64,000 nucleotides of DNA from Amycolatopsis aidingensis. Lineage in GTDB: Bacteria > Actinomycetota > Actinomycetes > Mycobacteriales > Pseudonocardiaceae. The position numbers were made by a program, and so were the translations under genes. This document shows, one piece after another, positions 1-7,715 of the stretch. How positions within the stretch are numbered: position 1 is the first letter of the stretch; every line of letters begins with the position of its first letter. Under the pieces are notes generated by a model. The model searched no databases. It was given only the letters and a program-made list of their open reading frames with translations, and was not told where the DNA came from. Location: assembly GCF_018885265.1 (NCBI RefSeq), contig NZ_CP076538.1:2330001-2394000 (forward strand). The letters run 5' to 3'.

Positions 1-156
1 ATGTTCGTCTGCCCGGAGATCGCGCCGGGCCGGGCGGCCGACCGTGCGGAACTGGCCGAGCTGGCCGAATCCGCGGTGCACGCCGCCCTCGGCACCGCCC
101 GCATCCCCACCCAGCACCGCCGCCGCTCGACTGCTGTCAAGAAGGTGGCTGCCTGA
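1..156 (+). CDS. 3' end of a gene of unknown function (possibly truncated at window edge)
   Basis: A reading frame is open from the first base to a TGA at 154-156 and gives 51 residues ending RRSTAVKKVAA. The first triplet happens to be ATG, but no upstream sequence is visible, so it cannot be decided whether this is a complete small protein or, more likely, the C-terminal end of a longer one. The visible part has an Ala/Glu/Leu-rich helix and a basic tail. I do not recognise the family. The next gene lies on the opposite strand and is convergent with this one. Confidence 0.4.
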   Translation: MFVCPEIAPGRAADRAELAELAESAVHAALGTARIPTQHRRRSTAVKKVAA

Positions 157-216
157 GGTGATGCGCGGGCGCGCGTCCGGCCGCAGGCTTCGGCGACCGC
201 GCGCCTTGAACACGGG

Positions 217-2289
217 TTAGCGCCAGGGGAAGGTGTCCAGGATGGACAGGCGGCAGGTGGAGCGGGCCACCACGCTGTTGTCGCTCTCCGAGCGGGCCTC
301 CAGCTGGACGGTGGCCCACGGGGAACCGGCCGGATCGCGGACCGCGTGCACCGGAACGCTGACCGTGGAGCCCGCCTCGGCGTCCACCACCTCGCTGGGC
401 AGGGTGGCGCTCCAGCCGCGCCCGGAAACCGATGCGGACAGCCGGTAGACGTCCGAGGACACGTACCGGCTGACGTCCTCGGGATGCTCGCCGCCGACCG
501 GCTTCACCGTGCCGGTGTTGCGCAGCGGGAACTGGCAGGTGGCCACCCGCGTGGGCACCTTGCCGACCGGCCGCCCCGCGCGCAGGGCGACATCGCGGGT
601 GTGCGGCCCGGCCCCGTCCAGCGAGCGCACCGCCAGCCGGTAGCTGAGTACCCCGGTGTCATCGCGCCGCACGTCCAGCACGTAGAAGTGCAGCCGGTTG
701 GCCTCGTCCACGTACTCGAACTCGCTGCCGGAACGGGTGCCCGCGTGGAAAAGGGCGTCGGAAAGCTGCCGGTAGTCGCCGATGGAAAGGTACTGCTTGG
801 TCCCGTCCGGCCGGACGAAGTCCACCGTGCGGATGTCCTGCGGGTTGGCGTCCACGGTCCACACGAACGGCGCCCGGTCCCGGTCCTTGGTCTTGGCCAG
901 CATCACCCCGGCGTCCGGTACGAAGGAGTCGTAGCCCATCCGGTCGATGACCTCGAGCGTGTAGTTGTCGAAGTTCCCGCCATCGCAGAACGGATCCCTG
1001 CCGGGGTCGCAGGCGGGGCCGCGGTCGGTTTCCAGCGCCACGTTCACCCCGACCAGGCCGTCCCGCCCGTCCAGGCCCATCGGGGCCGAGCGGGCGGTCA
1101 CCGTCATCACCGCGACACCCGAGGACTTCAGCGCCTCCCGGGACAGCCGCAGCACATGCTCCTCGCCGACCGCGTCCAGCCGCAGCTTGTCCCGCAGGGT
1201 CTGGTGCACGCCGACCGAGCCGCCCTGGGTGGCGGGCACGTGGTAACGGGTGTGCGGGCCACCGGGCCCGTTGAACGAGCCGCGGCTCATCATGCTCCAC
1301 GGCCCGGTGTAGCTGCGCCGGGGCGGATCACCGAAGGGGTTGTTGTAGTTGTCCCCGATGCTCAGCACGTGGCTGAGCTCGTGCGAGAAGGTGCCCAGCC
1401 CCGAGCTCTCCGCCTGGGTGGTGCTCTGCCCGCGGGCGTTCGGCCAGTGGTTGGCGGCGGCCGCCCAGGACGTCCACGGCACGTACCGGGTGGTGGAGCA
1501 CTTGGGCAGGGACGGGTCCGGCGGCCCGAACTCCGCCGGGATCGACTCGCAGTCGGCGAAGCGCATCTCGCCGAACTCCTGCCAGGTCGAGGACTCGTCA
1601 TTGCCCGCGGTCAGCACGAACACCACGTCGTAGTTCTCGGCGATGTCCTCGCCGTGCTCGGCCTTCCACGGCGCGAACACGTCGGCGCGCAGGTCACGCT
1701 CGCAGTCGTCACCGGAGGGGCAGTTCTCCTCCTGGTTCCACTCGTTCAGGCCGTACTCGTGCTTCTTGCCGGGCAGCCGGTAGGCGCCGAAGGCGTCCAG
1801 CGTGACGCCGTAACGCCCGTTCGAGGTCTCCATCCAGTAGCCGTGCATGGTCAGCCGGTGGTTCAGCGGCTGTGGTGTGTTCAGGAAGTCGCGGTAGAAC
1901 GCGGCGACCTCCTCCCGCGGCACGCCGACGTTCATCCGCGGGTTGCCGAAGATGTCGCTGCCGGCCTGCCTCGTGACGGCGAAGTCCACGTCCTGGTAGT
2001 CGGCCAGCACCAGCGCGGCACGGAAGGTGCGTTCGGTGGCCTGCCGGTCCGGGTCCGACCAGTCGACACCCGGCACCGGACGCAGGTCCTGCCAGGTCAT
2101 ATCGTCGGGATTCTCCCAACGCTGCGGATCGATCGGGGCGGTGACCTGCTCGGGGGAGGGCCAGTGGCGGCCCGGCTGCGCGACTGCCGGTTGCGCCACC
2201 TGCAGCCCCAGCGCGGCGACCATGGCCGCGGCGACGGTGAGGACGGAAAGGGACGCGCGTCTGCTGCGACGCGTTATGCGGAACGGCAC
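217..2289 (-). CDS. Secreted M6-type zinc metalloprotease
   Basis: 690 residues. The N terminus has a basic stretch (RITRRSRRAS), a hydrophobic core and a probable signal-peptidase site after about residue 37 (PAVA/Q), so the product is probably exported. The zinc-binding motif HELSH lies near residues 303-307 and is followed by a Gly-Asp-Asn stretch, as in immune-inhibitor-A-like M6 proteases. Paired Cys residues in the catalytic half could form disulfides outside the cell. The C-terminal 200 residues look like beta-rich accessory domains. The gene stands alone, divergent from the DUF1801 gene, and nothing links it to the catabolic island. The substrate cannot be inferred. Confidence 0.8.
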   Translation of the reverse strand: MPFRITRRSRRASLSVLTVAAAMVAALGLQVAQPAVAQPGRHWPSPEQVTAPIDPQRWENPDDMTWQDLRPVPGVDWSDPDRQATERTFRAALVLADYQDVDFAVTRQAGSDIFGNPRMNVGVPREEVAAFYRDFLNTPQPLNHRLTMHGYWMETSNGRYGVTLDAFGAYRLPGKKHEYGLNEWNQEENCPSGDDCERDLRADVFAPWKAEHGEDIAENYDVVFVLTAGNDESSTWQEFGEMRFADCESIPAEFGPPDPSLPKCSTTRYVPWTSWAAAANHWPNARGQSTTQAESSGLGTFSHELSHVLSIGDNYNNPFGDPPRRSYTGPWSMMSRGSFNGPGGPHTRYHVPATQGGSVGVHQTLRDKLRLDAVGEEHVLRLSREALKSSGVAVMTVTARSAPMGLDGRDGLVGVNVALETDRGPACDPGRDPFCDGGNFDNYTLEVIDRMGYDSFVPDAGVMLAKTKDRDRAPFVWTVDANPQDIRTVDFVRPDGTKQYLSIGDYRQLSDALFHAGTRSGSEFEYVDEANRLHFYVLDVRRDDTGVLSYRLAVRSLDGAGPHTRDVALRAGRPVGKVPTRVATCQFPLRNTGTVKPVGGEHPEDVSRYVSSDVYRLSASVSGRGWSATLPSEVVDAEAGSTVSVPVHAVRDPAGSPWATVQLEARSESDNSVVARSTCRLSILDTFPWR

Positions 2290-2418
2290 TGCGGATCACA
2301 CCCTTGGGGACGGGGAGAAAAGCGGGGATCACCCGCGGTGCAGCGTATTGCGCCCGGAAGATGTTGATCAACGGCCGAAAGTCGGGAACCGTCGGTAGGA
2401 AATGCTTGAATACCGGGT

Positions 2419-2781
2419 ATGCACAGTGCCGCGGACGATGTCGACGAGTACCTGGCCCGAGTTCCCGAGGAGCGCAGGGAAGCGCTGGCCAGACTGCGTT
2501 CCCTCTGCCGCGAGGAGTTGCCGGGGTTCACCGAGCGGATGGCCTACGGCATGCCCTCCTACCAGCGCGATGGCACGACCGACGTGGGTTTCGCCAGCCA
2601 GAAGCAGTACATCTCGATCTACCTGTTACGCACCGACGTCCTGGCGGCGCACGCCGACCGGCTCGCGGGCGCGGACCGCGGCAAGGGCTGTCTGCGCTAC
2701 CGCAGGCCGGATGCGATCGACTTCGAGCTGCTCCGGTCGATGCTCAGGGCGACCGCGGCCACCCGCGGCGAGGTCTGCTGA
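2419..2781 (+). CDS. DUF1801 (YdhG-like) family protein
   Basis: 120 residues. The N-terminal pattern (DEYLARVPEERREALARLR) followed by ERMAYGMPSY and the mid-protein QKQYISIYLL strand is typical of the DUF1801/YdhG family, small cytosolic proteins of frataxin-like fold whose function is not settled. Length fits the family (about 110-140). The gene stops 8 bp before the end of the convergent acyl-CoA dehydrogenase gene. It is divergent from the protease gene, with 129 bp between the starts. Probably unrelated to the neighbouring catabolic genes. Confidence 0.75.
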   Translation: MHSAADDVDEYLARVPEERREALARLRSLCREELPGFTERMAYGMPSYQRDGTTDVGFASQKQYISIYLLRTDVLAAHADRLAGADRGKGCLRYRRPDAIDFELLRSMLRATAATRGEVC

Positions 2782-2789
2782 CCGCGGGG

Positions 2790-3914
2790 TCAGTCCCGGA
2801 ACAGGCCGCGCGCGATGATCTCCCGCTGGATCTCCGACGCGCCCTCGTAGATCCGCGGTGCCCGCACCTCCCGGTACAGATGCTCCAGCAGATGCCCCTG
2901 CTCCAGCGCCCGCGCCCCGTGCACCTGGATCGCGACATCCACCGCCTGCTGTGCCGCCTCGGTGGCGAACACCTTCGCCATGGCGGCGGCGGATGCCACG
3001 TCCTCGGCGCCCGAGTCGTAGGCCTCGGCAGCCGAATGCACCAGCAGCCGGGCCGCCTTCAGCCGGGTGGCCACATCGGCGAGCTGGTGCGAGACGGCCT
3101 GGAACTCGCGCAGGGCCTTGCCGAAGGCCTCCCTGGTACGGGCGTGCGCCACGGCCGCGTCCAGCGCGGCCTGCCCCATGCCTACGGCGAAGGCGCCCAC
3201 GCTCGGCCGGAACAGGTTCAGCGTCTTGCGCGCGACCCGCATCCCGTCGTCAACCTGGCCCAGCACGTGCTCGGCAGGCACGAACACGTCCTCGAAGGTC
3301 AGCCTGCCGATCGGATGCGGTGCCAGCATGGCCAGCCGCTCACCGGTGAGCCCTTTCGCGGAGCCGGGAACGGCGAAGGCGGTGATCCCCTTGGTGCCCG
3401 CCCCGGGGTTGGTGCGGGCGAACACCGAGTACACATCGGCGTCCGGGGCGTTGGAGATGTAGACCTTCTCACCGGTGAGCCGGAAACCATCCCCGTCCCT
3501 GGTGGCGGCCAGCGCGAGGGAACCGAGGTCGGAACCCGCCTCCGGCTCGGTGATCGCGAACCCCGCGACGGCGCTGCCGTCGGCCACCTGCGGTAACCAG
3601 GCGTCCGCGAGCTTGGTGCTGCCAGCGGACAGGATCGGATAGCTGCCGAGACCCTGTAGCGCCAGTGCGGTCTCGGCCTCGGTGCAGTACCTGGCCAGTG
3701 CCTCCCTGAGCAGGCACAGATCCATCGCGGACACCGCGCCGTAGCCGTCGTCCCCCCGCCGGAACAGCCGGGAGAGCAGGCCGTGCTCGCCGAGTCCGGC
3801 GAGCAGGGGCCGGTTCACCGCACCCGGTTCGGCGGTCCCGGCCAGTGGCTGCAGCTTGCGCGCGACGCGTTCGGTGTCCTCGAGCAGCTCCCGGTGTTCG
3901 GCGGAAAGGTTCAA
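2790..3914 (-). CDS. Acyl-CoA dehydrogenase
   Basis: 374 residues from a TTG start at 3914. This start is preferred because a GGGG-containing ribosome site lies a few bases upstream and the protein then begins at the usual N-terminal helix (NLSAEHRELLED). An in-frame ATG far upstream would add a non-homologous basic tail. Family features are the FAD-binding strand GFAITEPEAGSD near residues 115-127 and the C-terminal IYEGASEIQR segment, which carries the likely catalytic Glu. Expected reaction is alpha,beta-desaturation of an acyl-CoA. It follows the RidA-crotonase-SDR-ligase block but is separated from it by a copy of the duplicated leader, so it is probably transcribed with its own control. 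Inferred role: beta-oxidation-like step after anthraniloyl-CoA ring reduction or opening. Confidence 0.88.
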   Translation of the reverse strand: MNLSAEHRELLEDTERVARKLQPLAGTAEPGAVNRPLLAGLGEHGLLSRLFRRGDDGYGAVSAMDLCLLREALARYCTEAETALALQGLGSYPILSAGSTKLADAWLPQVADGSAVAGFAITEPEAGSDLGSLALAATRDGDGFRLTGEKVYISNAPDADVYSVFARTNPGAGTKGITAFAVPGSAKGLTGERLAMLAPHPIGRLTFEDVFVPAEHVLGQVDDGMRVARKTLNLFRPSVGAFAVGMGQAALDAAVAHARTREAFGKALREFQAVSHQLADVATRLKAARLLVHSAAEAYDSGAEDVASAAAMAKVFATEAAQQAVDVAIQVHGARALEQGHLLEHLYREVRAPRIYEGASEIQREIIARGLFRD

Positions 3915-3929
3915 GGTGACACCCCTTTT

Positions 3930-4057
3930 CTCAGTGCTTGTCCGGAAACGCGCGACACGATCGGCTCGGCGGGGCTTGGACTCCGGGCATGACCGTCGCC
4001 TGCGCGGATAGCGCCCCGCCTCCCCGCTCGTGGGCTTCGCCGAGCGCGCGTTCTTCC
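3930..4057 (-). repeat. Duplicated leader element, copy A (upstream of acyl-CoA dehydrogenase)
   Basis: About 128 bp that match copy B at 7547-7675 at roughly four of five positions and in the same orientation. Shared blocks include GCGCGACACGAT, GGCTCGGC, CATGACCGTC and GCGCGTTCTTCC (+ strand). Each copy sits directly upstream of the start codon of a - strand gene, here 15 bp from the TTG. Each encodes a 19-residue peptide. Best read as a shared 5' regulatory leader, though a dispersed repeat family cannot be excluded. Confidence 0.7.
3931..3990 (-). CDS. Possible 19-residue leader peptide, copy A
   Basis: ATG at 3990 to TGA at 3931-3933 encodes MPGVQAPPSRSCRAFPDKH. The copy in the second leader encodes MTEVRARPSQSCRAFRNRH. 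Length, frame, stop position and the core PS-SCRAF---H are kept. A weaker ribosome site (AGGCGA) precedes this copy. The stop is 16 bp before the acyl-CoA dehydrogenase start, as expected for an attenuating or coupling upstream ORF. Seen directly: two aligned short ORFs. Inferred: translation and a regulatory role. Confidence 0.45.
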   Translation of the reverse strand: MPGVQAPPSRSCRAFPDKH

Positions 4058-4097
4058 ACTCATCATCACAGGTCCGAGCCGTTCTCGGACACACTCC

Positions 4098-4511
4098 TTA
4101 CGTGATGACCGCCGTTCCGACCAGCTCGAGCTTCGCGTCCGGATCGAACAACTCGGCCACCCCGAGCAGAGCGATGGCGGGATAATGGCGGCCAAAATGT
4201 TTGCGGTACAACGGGCCAAGTTCGCGCAGTGCGGCTCGGTAGGCCGGCACGTCGGTTACGTACACGAGTAACGAGACCAGGTGTTGCGGTCCGCCCCCCG
4301 CTGCACGTAGCGCAACCACTATATTACCGGCTGCTACGTCAAATTGCTCGGAAATTGTCGAACCCGATATCTGGCCGTTCTTGTCCTGTGCGGTCTGCCC
4401 ACCAAGGAAGACCGTGCGGCCGGGTGCGGCGACCACCGCGTGCGCATAGCCCACCGGCGGGGCCAGTTCCGGCGCCGTGACCACCCGGTGCGGGGTCACT
4501 TCCCCGTCCAT
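4098..4511 (-). CDS. RidA family enamine/imine deaminase
   Basis: 137 residues from ATG 4511, which has a strong GAAGGGGGG ribosome site; a further in-frame start at 4535 is less well placed. The fold is recognised from HAVVAAPGRTVFLGGQTAQD, the central QFDVAAGNIVVALRAAGG and the C-terminal YPAIALLGVAELFDPDAKLELVGTAV-type ending, which includes the RidA strand. RidA proteins hydrolyse reactive enamines and imines to ketones plus ammonia. The start overlaps the crotonase stop by 16 bp, so the two are translationally coupled. In this context the likely substrate is the amino-enone CoA intermediate made from anthraniloyl-CoA, or its tautomer. The usual substrate-binding Arg appears replaced (VAELFDPDAKLE), so the activity may be specialised. 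Confidence 0.85.
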   Translation of the reverse strand: MDGEVTPHRVVTAPELAPPVGYAHAVVAAPGRTVFLGGQTAQDKNGQISGSTISEQFDVAAGNIVVALRAAGGGPQHLVSLLVYVTDVPAYRAALRELGPLYRKHFGRHYPAIALLGVAELFDPDAKLELVGTAVIT

Positions 4512-5323
4512 CGTGCCCCCCTTCCCTCGGACCACGCACGGTAGAACTCGCGATGGTCCTCTCCGGTCATCAACAACGCCTGGGTCATCGCCTCCAGTTC
4601 CACCGAGGCGCCGAGGTCCATGTCCAGCTCCCTGGTGAGCAGGACCTTGGTCGCCGAGTAGGCGCCTGCGGGACCGTCGGCGAGCCGCCTGGCCAGCGCT
4701 CGCACCGCGCCGGGCAGTTCCTCGTCCGCGAGCACGCTGGTGGCCAGCCCGATCCGCTCCGCCCGCTCGGCGTCCAGCTTGTCCCCGAGCATCAGCAGCT
4801 CGGTGGCCCTGCCGAGACCGACCAGCCGGGGCAGCAGGTAGGCCGAGCCCATATCGGCCCCGGCGAGACCGACCCTGGTGAACAGGAAGGCGAACGCGGC
4901 GGACCGGGCCAGCAACCGGAAATCGCTGGCCAGCGCGAGCACCGCGCCCGCCCCGGCGGCGATCCCGTGTACCGCGGCGATCACCGGCAGCGGCGTCTCC
5001 CGCAGCGCCTTCACCACCGCACCGGTCATCCGGGTGAACTCCAGCAGTTCGGCGCTCTTCATCCGTTGCAGCTCGCCGATGATCTCCTCGACGTCACCGC
5101 CCGAGCAGAACCCCCGTCCCTGCCCGGCCAGCACCAGCACCCGCACGTCATCGCGGTGCGGCAGCTCTGCGAGCAGGTCCCGCAGGTCGGCGTAGGTCTC
5201 GAAGGTCAGCGCGTTCAGCTTGTCCGGCCTGCGCAGCGTCACCGTGGCCACCCCGTCCTCGACGGCGAAGTCGAAATGCCGCCAGTCCCCGGTGAATCCC
5301 GCCGACGCCCGAAACGGGCTCAT
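4496..5323 (-). CDS. Enoyl-CoA hydratase/isomerase (crotonase) family protein, BadI/PaaG-like
   Basis: 275 residues from ATG 5323 with a GGAGGAGG ribosome site; ATG overlaps the SDR stop (ATGA). The oxyanion-hole segments are GFCSGGDVEE (about 75-85) and AAVHGIAAGAGAVLALASDF (about 115-135). The two catalytic Glu of true hydratases are not evident. Instead there is an Asp in the GADMGSAYLLPRLVG loop, the position used by PaaG- and BadI-type members that isomerise or hydrolytically open rings. Inferred role: ring opening or isomerisation of the oxo-cyclohexene carboxyl-CoA made by the upstream flavoprotein, rather than ordinary hydration. Confidence 0.85.
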   Translation of the reverse strand: MSPFRASAGFTGDWRHFDFAVEDGVATVTLRRPDKLNALTFETYADLRDLLAELPHRDDVRVLVLAGQGRGFCSGGDVEEIIGELQRMKSAELLEFTRMTGAVVKALRETPLPVIAAVHGIAAGAGAVLALASDFRLLARSAAFAFLFTRVGLAGADMGSAYLLPRLVGLGRATELLMLGDKLDAERAERIGLATSVLADEELPGAVRALARRLADGPAGAYSATKVLLTRELDMDLGASVELEAMTQALLMTGEDHREFYRAWSEGRGARWTGK

Positions 5324-6012
5324 CTCTGTAGACCTCCTCCGTCGAGCACGATGGTCTGGCCGTTGATCGCGGCCGCCTGCGGTGCCGCCAGAAAGGTGAC
5401 GGCGAAGGCGACCTCGTCCGGTTCCAGCAGCCTGCCCAGCGGGGCTGCCGCCGCCAGGGACGCCTCGGCTTCCTCGGCGCCCCGCCCGGTGGCCCCGGCG
5501 ATCCTGGCGACCGAGCGCTCGGTCATCTCGGTGCGCACGAAGGCGGGGCAGACCGCGTTGGCCGTCACCCCGGTGCCGGCCACCTCCGCCGCGACCGCCC
5601 GCATCAGCCCGACTGCGGCGTGCTTGGCCGCGGTGTAGCCGGAGGTGTAGCGGTATCCGGTGTGGCTCGCGGTGGAGGCCACGGTCACGATCCGCCCGCT
5701 GTCCCGCTCCCGCATTCCCGGCAGCACGGCGCGGGTGCACAGGTACGCCCCGGTGGCATTCACCTCCAGCAGCCGCCGCCAGTCGGCGAGGGTGCTGCGG
5801 GCCAGCGGGGCGCTGGTGGCCACCCCGGCGTTGTTCACCAGCACGTCCACCCGGTCCAGCCCGGCGAAGAAGGCGGTCACCGCGGCCTCGTCGGTGACAT
5901 CGCAGTCGGAGCTGCCGGGGGCGAGCACCTCGTCGCCCGCGTCGGCGAACCGCCTGGCCACCGCGGCGCCGATGCCCCGCGTCCCACCGGTGACCACCAC
6001 GACCCGCCTCAT
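5320..6012 (-). CDS. Short-chain dehydrogenase/reductase (probable 3-hydroxyacyl-CoA dehydrogenase)
   Basis: 230 residues from ATG 6012, overlapping the ligase stop (ATGA). NAD(P)-binding TGGTRGIG lies at residues 8-15, NNAG near 75, and the catalytic Tyr-x3-Lys is in SGYTAAKHA. The C-terminal NGQTIVLDGGG is the usual SDR cofactor/substrate end. A longer in-frame start exists but would add a low-complexity basic tail. Its position between an aryl-CoA ligase and a crotonase suggests oxidation of a hydroxyacyl-CoA or reduction of the ring ketone in the anthraniloyl-CoA route. The specific substrate is inference. Confidence 0.88.
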   Translation of the reverse strand: MRRVVVVTGGTRGIGAAVARRFADAGDEVLAPGSSDCDVTDEAAVTAFFAGLDRVDVLVNNAGVATSAPLARSTLADWRRLLEVNATGAYLCTRAVLPGMRERDSGRIVTVASTASHTGYRYTSGYTAAKHAAVGLMRAVAAEVAGTGVTANAVCPAFVRTEMTERSVARIAGATGRGAEEAEASLAAAAPLGRLLEPDEVAFAVTFLAAPQAAAINGQTIVLDGGGLQR

Positions 6013-7544
6013 GAAGGCTCCTGCTGCGCGCGCAGGGCGCGGCGGTCGAGTTTCCCGTTGGCGGTGCGGGGCAGCGCTTCGACGAAACGGAACTCGCGCG
6101 GGCACTTGTGCCCGGCCAGCCGTGCCCTGGCGAACTCGCGCAGCGCCTCGGCATCCGTGCTAGCCCCCACCCGCAGCACCACATGTGCCAGCGGTCGCAC
6201 CAGCCCGCCCGTCGCGTGGCCGAGCACGGCACAGTCCAGCACGTCCGGATGGCCGAGCAGGCAGTGCTCGATCTCGCTCGGCGCCACGAAGACCCCGCCC
6301 ACCTTCAACAGGTCGTCCGCCCTGCCGTGGTAGGTGAAGAAGCCCTCATCGTCGCGGCTGAACAGGTCGGCGGTGCGGACCGTGCCCGCGCCGAAGGTGC
6401 TCGCCGACTTCTCCGGCGCGTCCCAGTACTCGCTGGCCACGCTCGGTCCGCTCACCTCCAGCGTGCCGATCTCGCCGTGCGGCAGCTCGGCGCCGCTCTC
6501 GTCCAGCACCCTGGCGGTGTAGCCGGGCACCGGCCTGCCGACGCTGCCGTGCCGGATCTCGCCGGGGCGGTTGGAGAGGTAGATGTGGTAGGCCTCTGAG
6601 GAGCCGATCCCGTCCACCACCGGTACCTCGAAGGTGGCGTCCCACCTGCGGTGCAACGCCTCGGGCAGGGCTTCCCCAGCCGAGGTGGTCAGCCGCAGGG
6701 AGCTCAGATCGGCCCCGGCCGCGCCCTGGTGGGCGAGCATCGCGCTCATCATGGTCGGCACGTTCACCAGCACTGTCGGCCGGTGCCGCTCGATCAGCTC
6801 GAACAGCAGCTCCACCGTGCTGCGCTCGGGGAAGGCGATCCCGGTGCCGCCCACCCCGAACGGGAACAGCGCCACCAGGTCGCGGGCGTAGCCGAAGAAC
6901 AGCTTCGGCACCGCCAGCACCCGGTCGCTCGCCCGCAGGTCCAGCACCCCGCGGGCGTAGTGCCGGAAACTGGCCAGCGGGTTGCCTGCCGGGTGCACAC
7001 AGGCCTTCGGTGAGCCGGTGCTGCCGGTGGTGAACTTCCAGATCGCCACGTCCTCGGCCGCCATCGGCTCCGGCTCGAGCTCGCCGGGCGCCTGCTCCAT
7101 CAGGGTCCACAGTGGACTTTCCTGCGGTCGCAGCTCCGCTTCCGGCACGCCTGCCACCAGCACCCGTGCCCGCGCGCCGCCGGCAAGGGCCTGCCGCACC
7201 GGTTCCAGGGTCACCGCGTCCACCACGACCACCGCCGCATCGGTGTAGCCGAGGTAGTAGGCATAGTCCTTGGCGGTGAGGAAGGTGTACACCTCGGCGG
7301 TCACCGCGCCGATCCGTTGCGCCCCGTACCAGGCGGCGACGAACTCGACCCCGTCGCTCAGCGCCAGCAGTACCCGCTGCCCCTTGCGCACCCCGAGCGA
7401 GCGCAGCAGGTGCCCCGCCCTGGCGGAGAGGGCGACGAGCTCGGCATAACTGACCGAGACCTCACCGCAGACCAGCGCGGTGTCCGCGCCCCTGCCCTCG
7501 GCGAGGTTGCGGTCGAGGAAGTACCCGGCGAGGTTGGACTCCAT
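6009..7544 (-). CDS. Benzoate-CoA-ligase-family AMP-forming ligase (candidate anthranilate-CoA ligase)
   Basis: 511 residues. The ANL-superfamily signatures are in order: phosphate loop TTGSTGSPKA (about 168-178), the acyl/aryl-binding SSEAYHIYLSNRPG, the hinge YHGRADDLLKVGG (about 410-423) and the C-terminal catalytic Lys in TANGKLDRR (about 501). Length and the AVPKLFFGYA segment fit the benzoate-CoA ligase subgroup. Reaction: aromatic acid + ATP + CoA to aryl-CoA. The kynureninase gene in the same island makes anthranilate the most likely substrate. Its ATG lies only 3 bp after the stop of the leader peptide in copy B. Heads the ligase-SDR-crotonase-RidA operon. Confidence 0.88.
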   Translation of the reverse strand: MESNLAGYFLDRNLAEGRGADTALVCGEVSVSYAELVALSARAGHLLRSLGVRKGQRVLLALSDGVEFVAAWYGAQRIGAVTAEVYTFLTAKDYAYYLGYTDAAVVVVDAVTLEPVRQALAGGARARVLVAGVPEAELRPQESPLWTLMEQAPGELEPEPMAAEDVAIWKFTTGSTGSPKACVHPAGNPLASFRHYARGVLDLRASDRVLAVPKLFFGYARDLVALFPFGVGGTGIAFPERSTVELLFELIERHRPTVLVNVPTMMSAMLAHQGAAGADLSSLRLTTSAGEALPEALHRRWDATFEVPVVDGIGSSEAYHIYLSNRPGEIRHGSVGRPVPGYTARVLDESGAELPHGEIGTLEVSGPSVASEYWDAPEKSASTFGAGTVRTADLFSRDDEGFFTYHGRADDLLKVGGVFVAPSEIEHCLLGHPDVLDCAVLGHATGGLVRPLAHVVLRVGASTDAEALREFARARLAGHKCPREFRFVEALPRTANGKLDRRALRAQQEPS

Positions 7545-7546
7545 CT

Positions 7547-7675
7547 CTCAGTGCCTGTTTCTGAACGCGCGACACGATTGGCTCGGCCGGGCTCGGACTT
7601 CCGTCATGACCGTCACCTCCGCAGGTGGTGCGCCCGGCCTCGCCACTCGTGGGCTGTCGCCGCGCGCGTTCTTCC
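7547..7675 (-). repeat. Duplicated leader element, copy B (upstream of aryl-CoA ligase)
   Basis: About 129 bp, matching copy A (3930-4057) at roughly four of five positions. It abuts the ligase ATG and separates the creatininase-family gene from the ligase operon. It contains a perfect GGAGGTGA ribosome site (7613-7620) in front of the 19-residue ORF. Having the same element before two genes of one pathway suggests coordinated control. Confidence 0.7.
7548..7607 (-). CDS. Possible 19-residue leader peptide, copy B
   Basis: ATG 7607 to TGA 7548-7550 encodes MTEVRARPSQSCRAFRNRH. A near-ideal GGAGGTGA ribosome site precedes it with normal spacing, and the stop codon is followed after 3 bp by the ATG of the ligase. 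This is the better of the two copies and argues that the peptide is really translated. A role as a coupling or attenuating leader for the ligase operon is inference. Confidence 0.5.
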   Translation of the reverse strand: MTEVRARPSQSCRAFRNRH

Positions 7676-7715
7676 GCTCGCCTCGGGCAGCTACGTCCAG
7701 TTCAGAGCAGGTGGC

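Noticed and set aside
346..2367. Long + strand frame opposite the metalloprotease gene
   Set aside because: Same shadow effect. The - strand protein has a signal peptide and HELSH motif; the + strand product has no recognisable feature.
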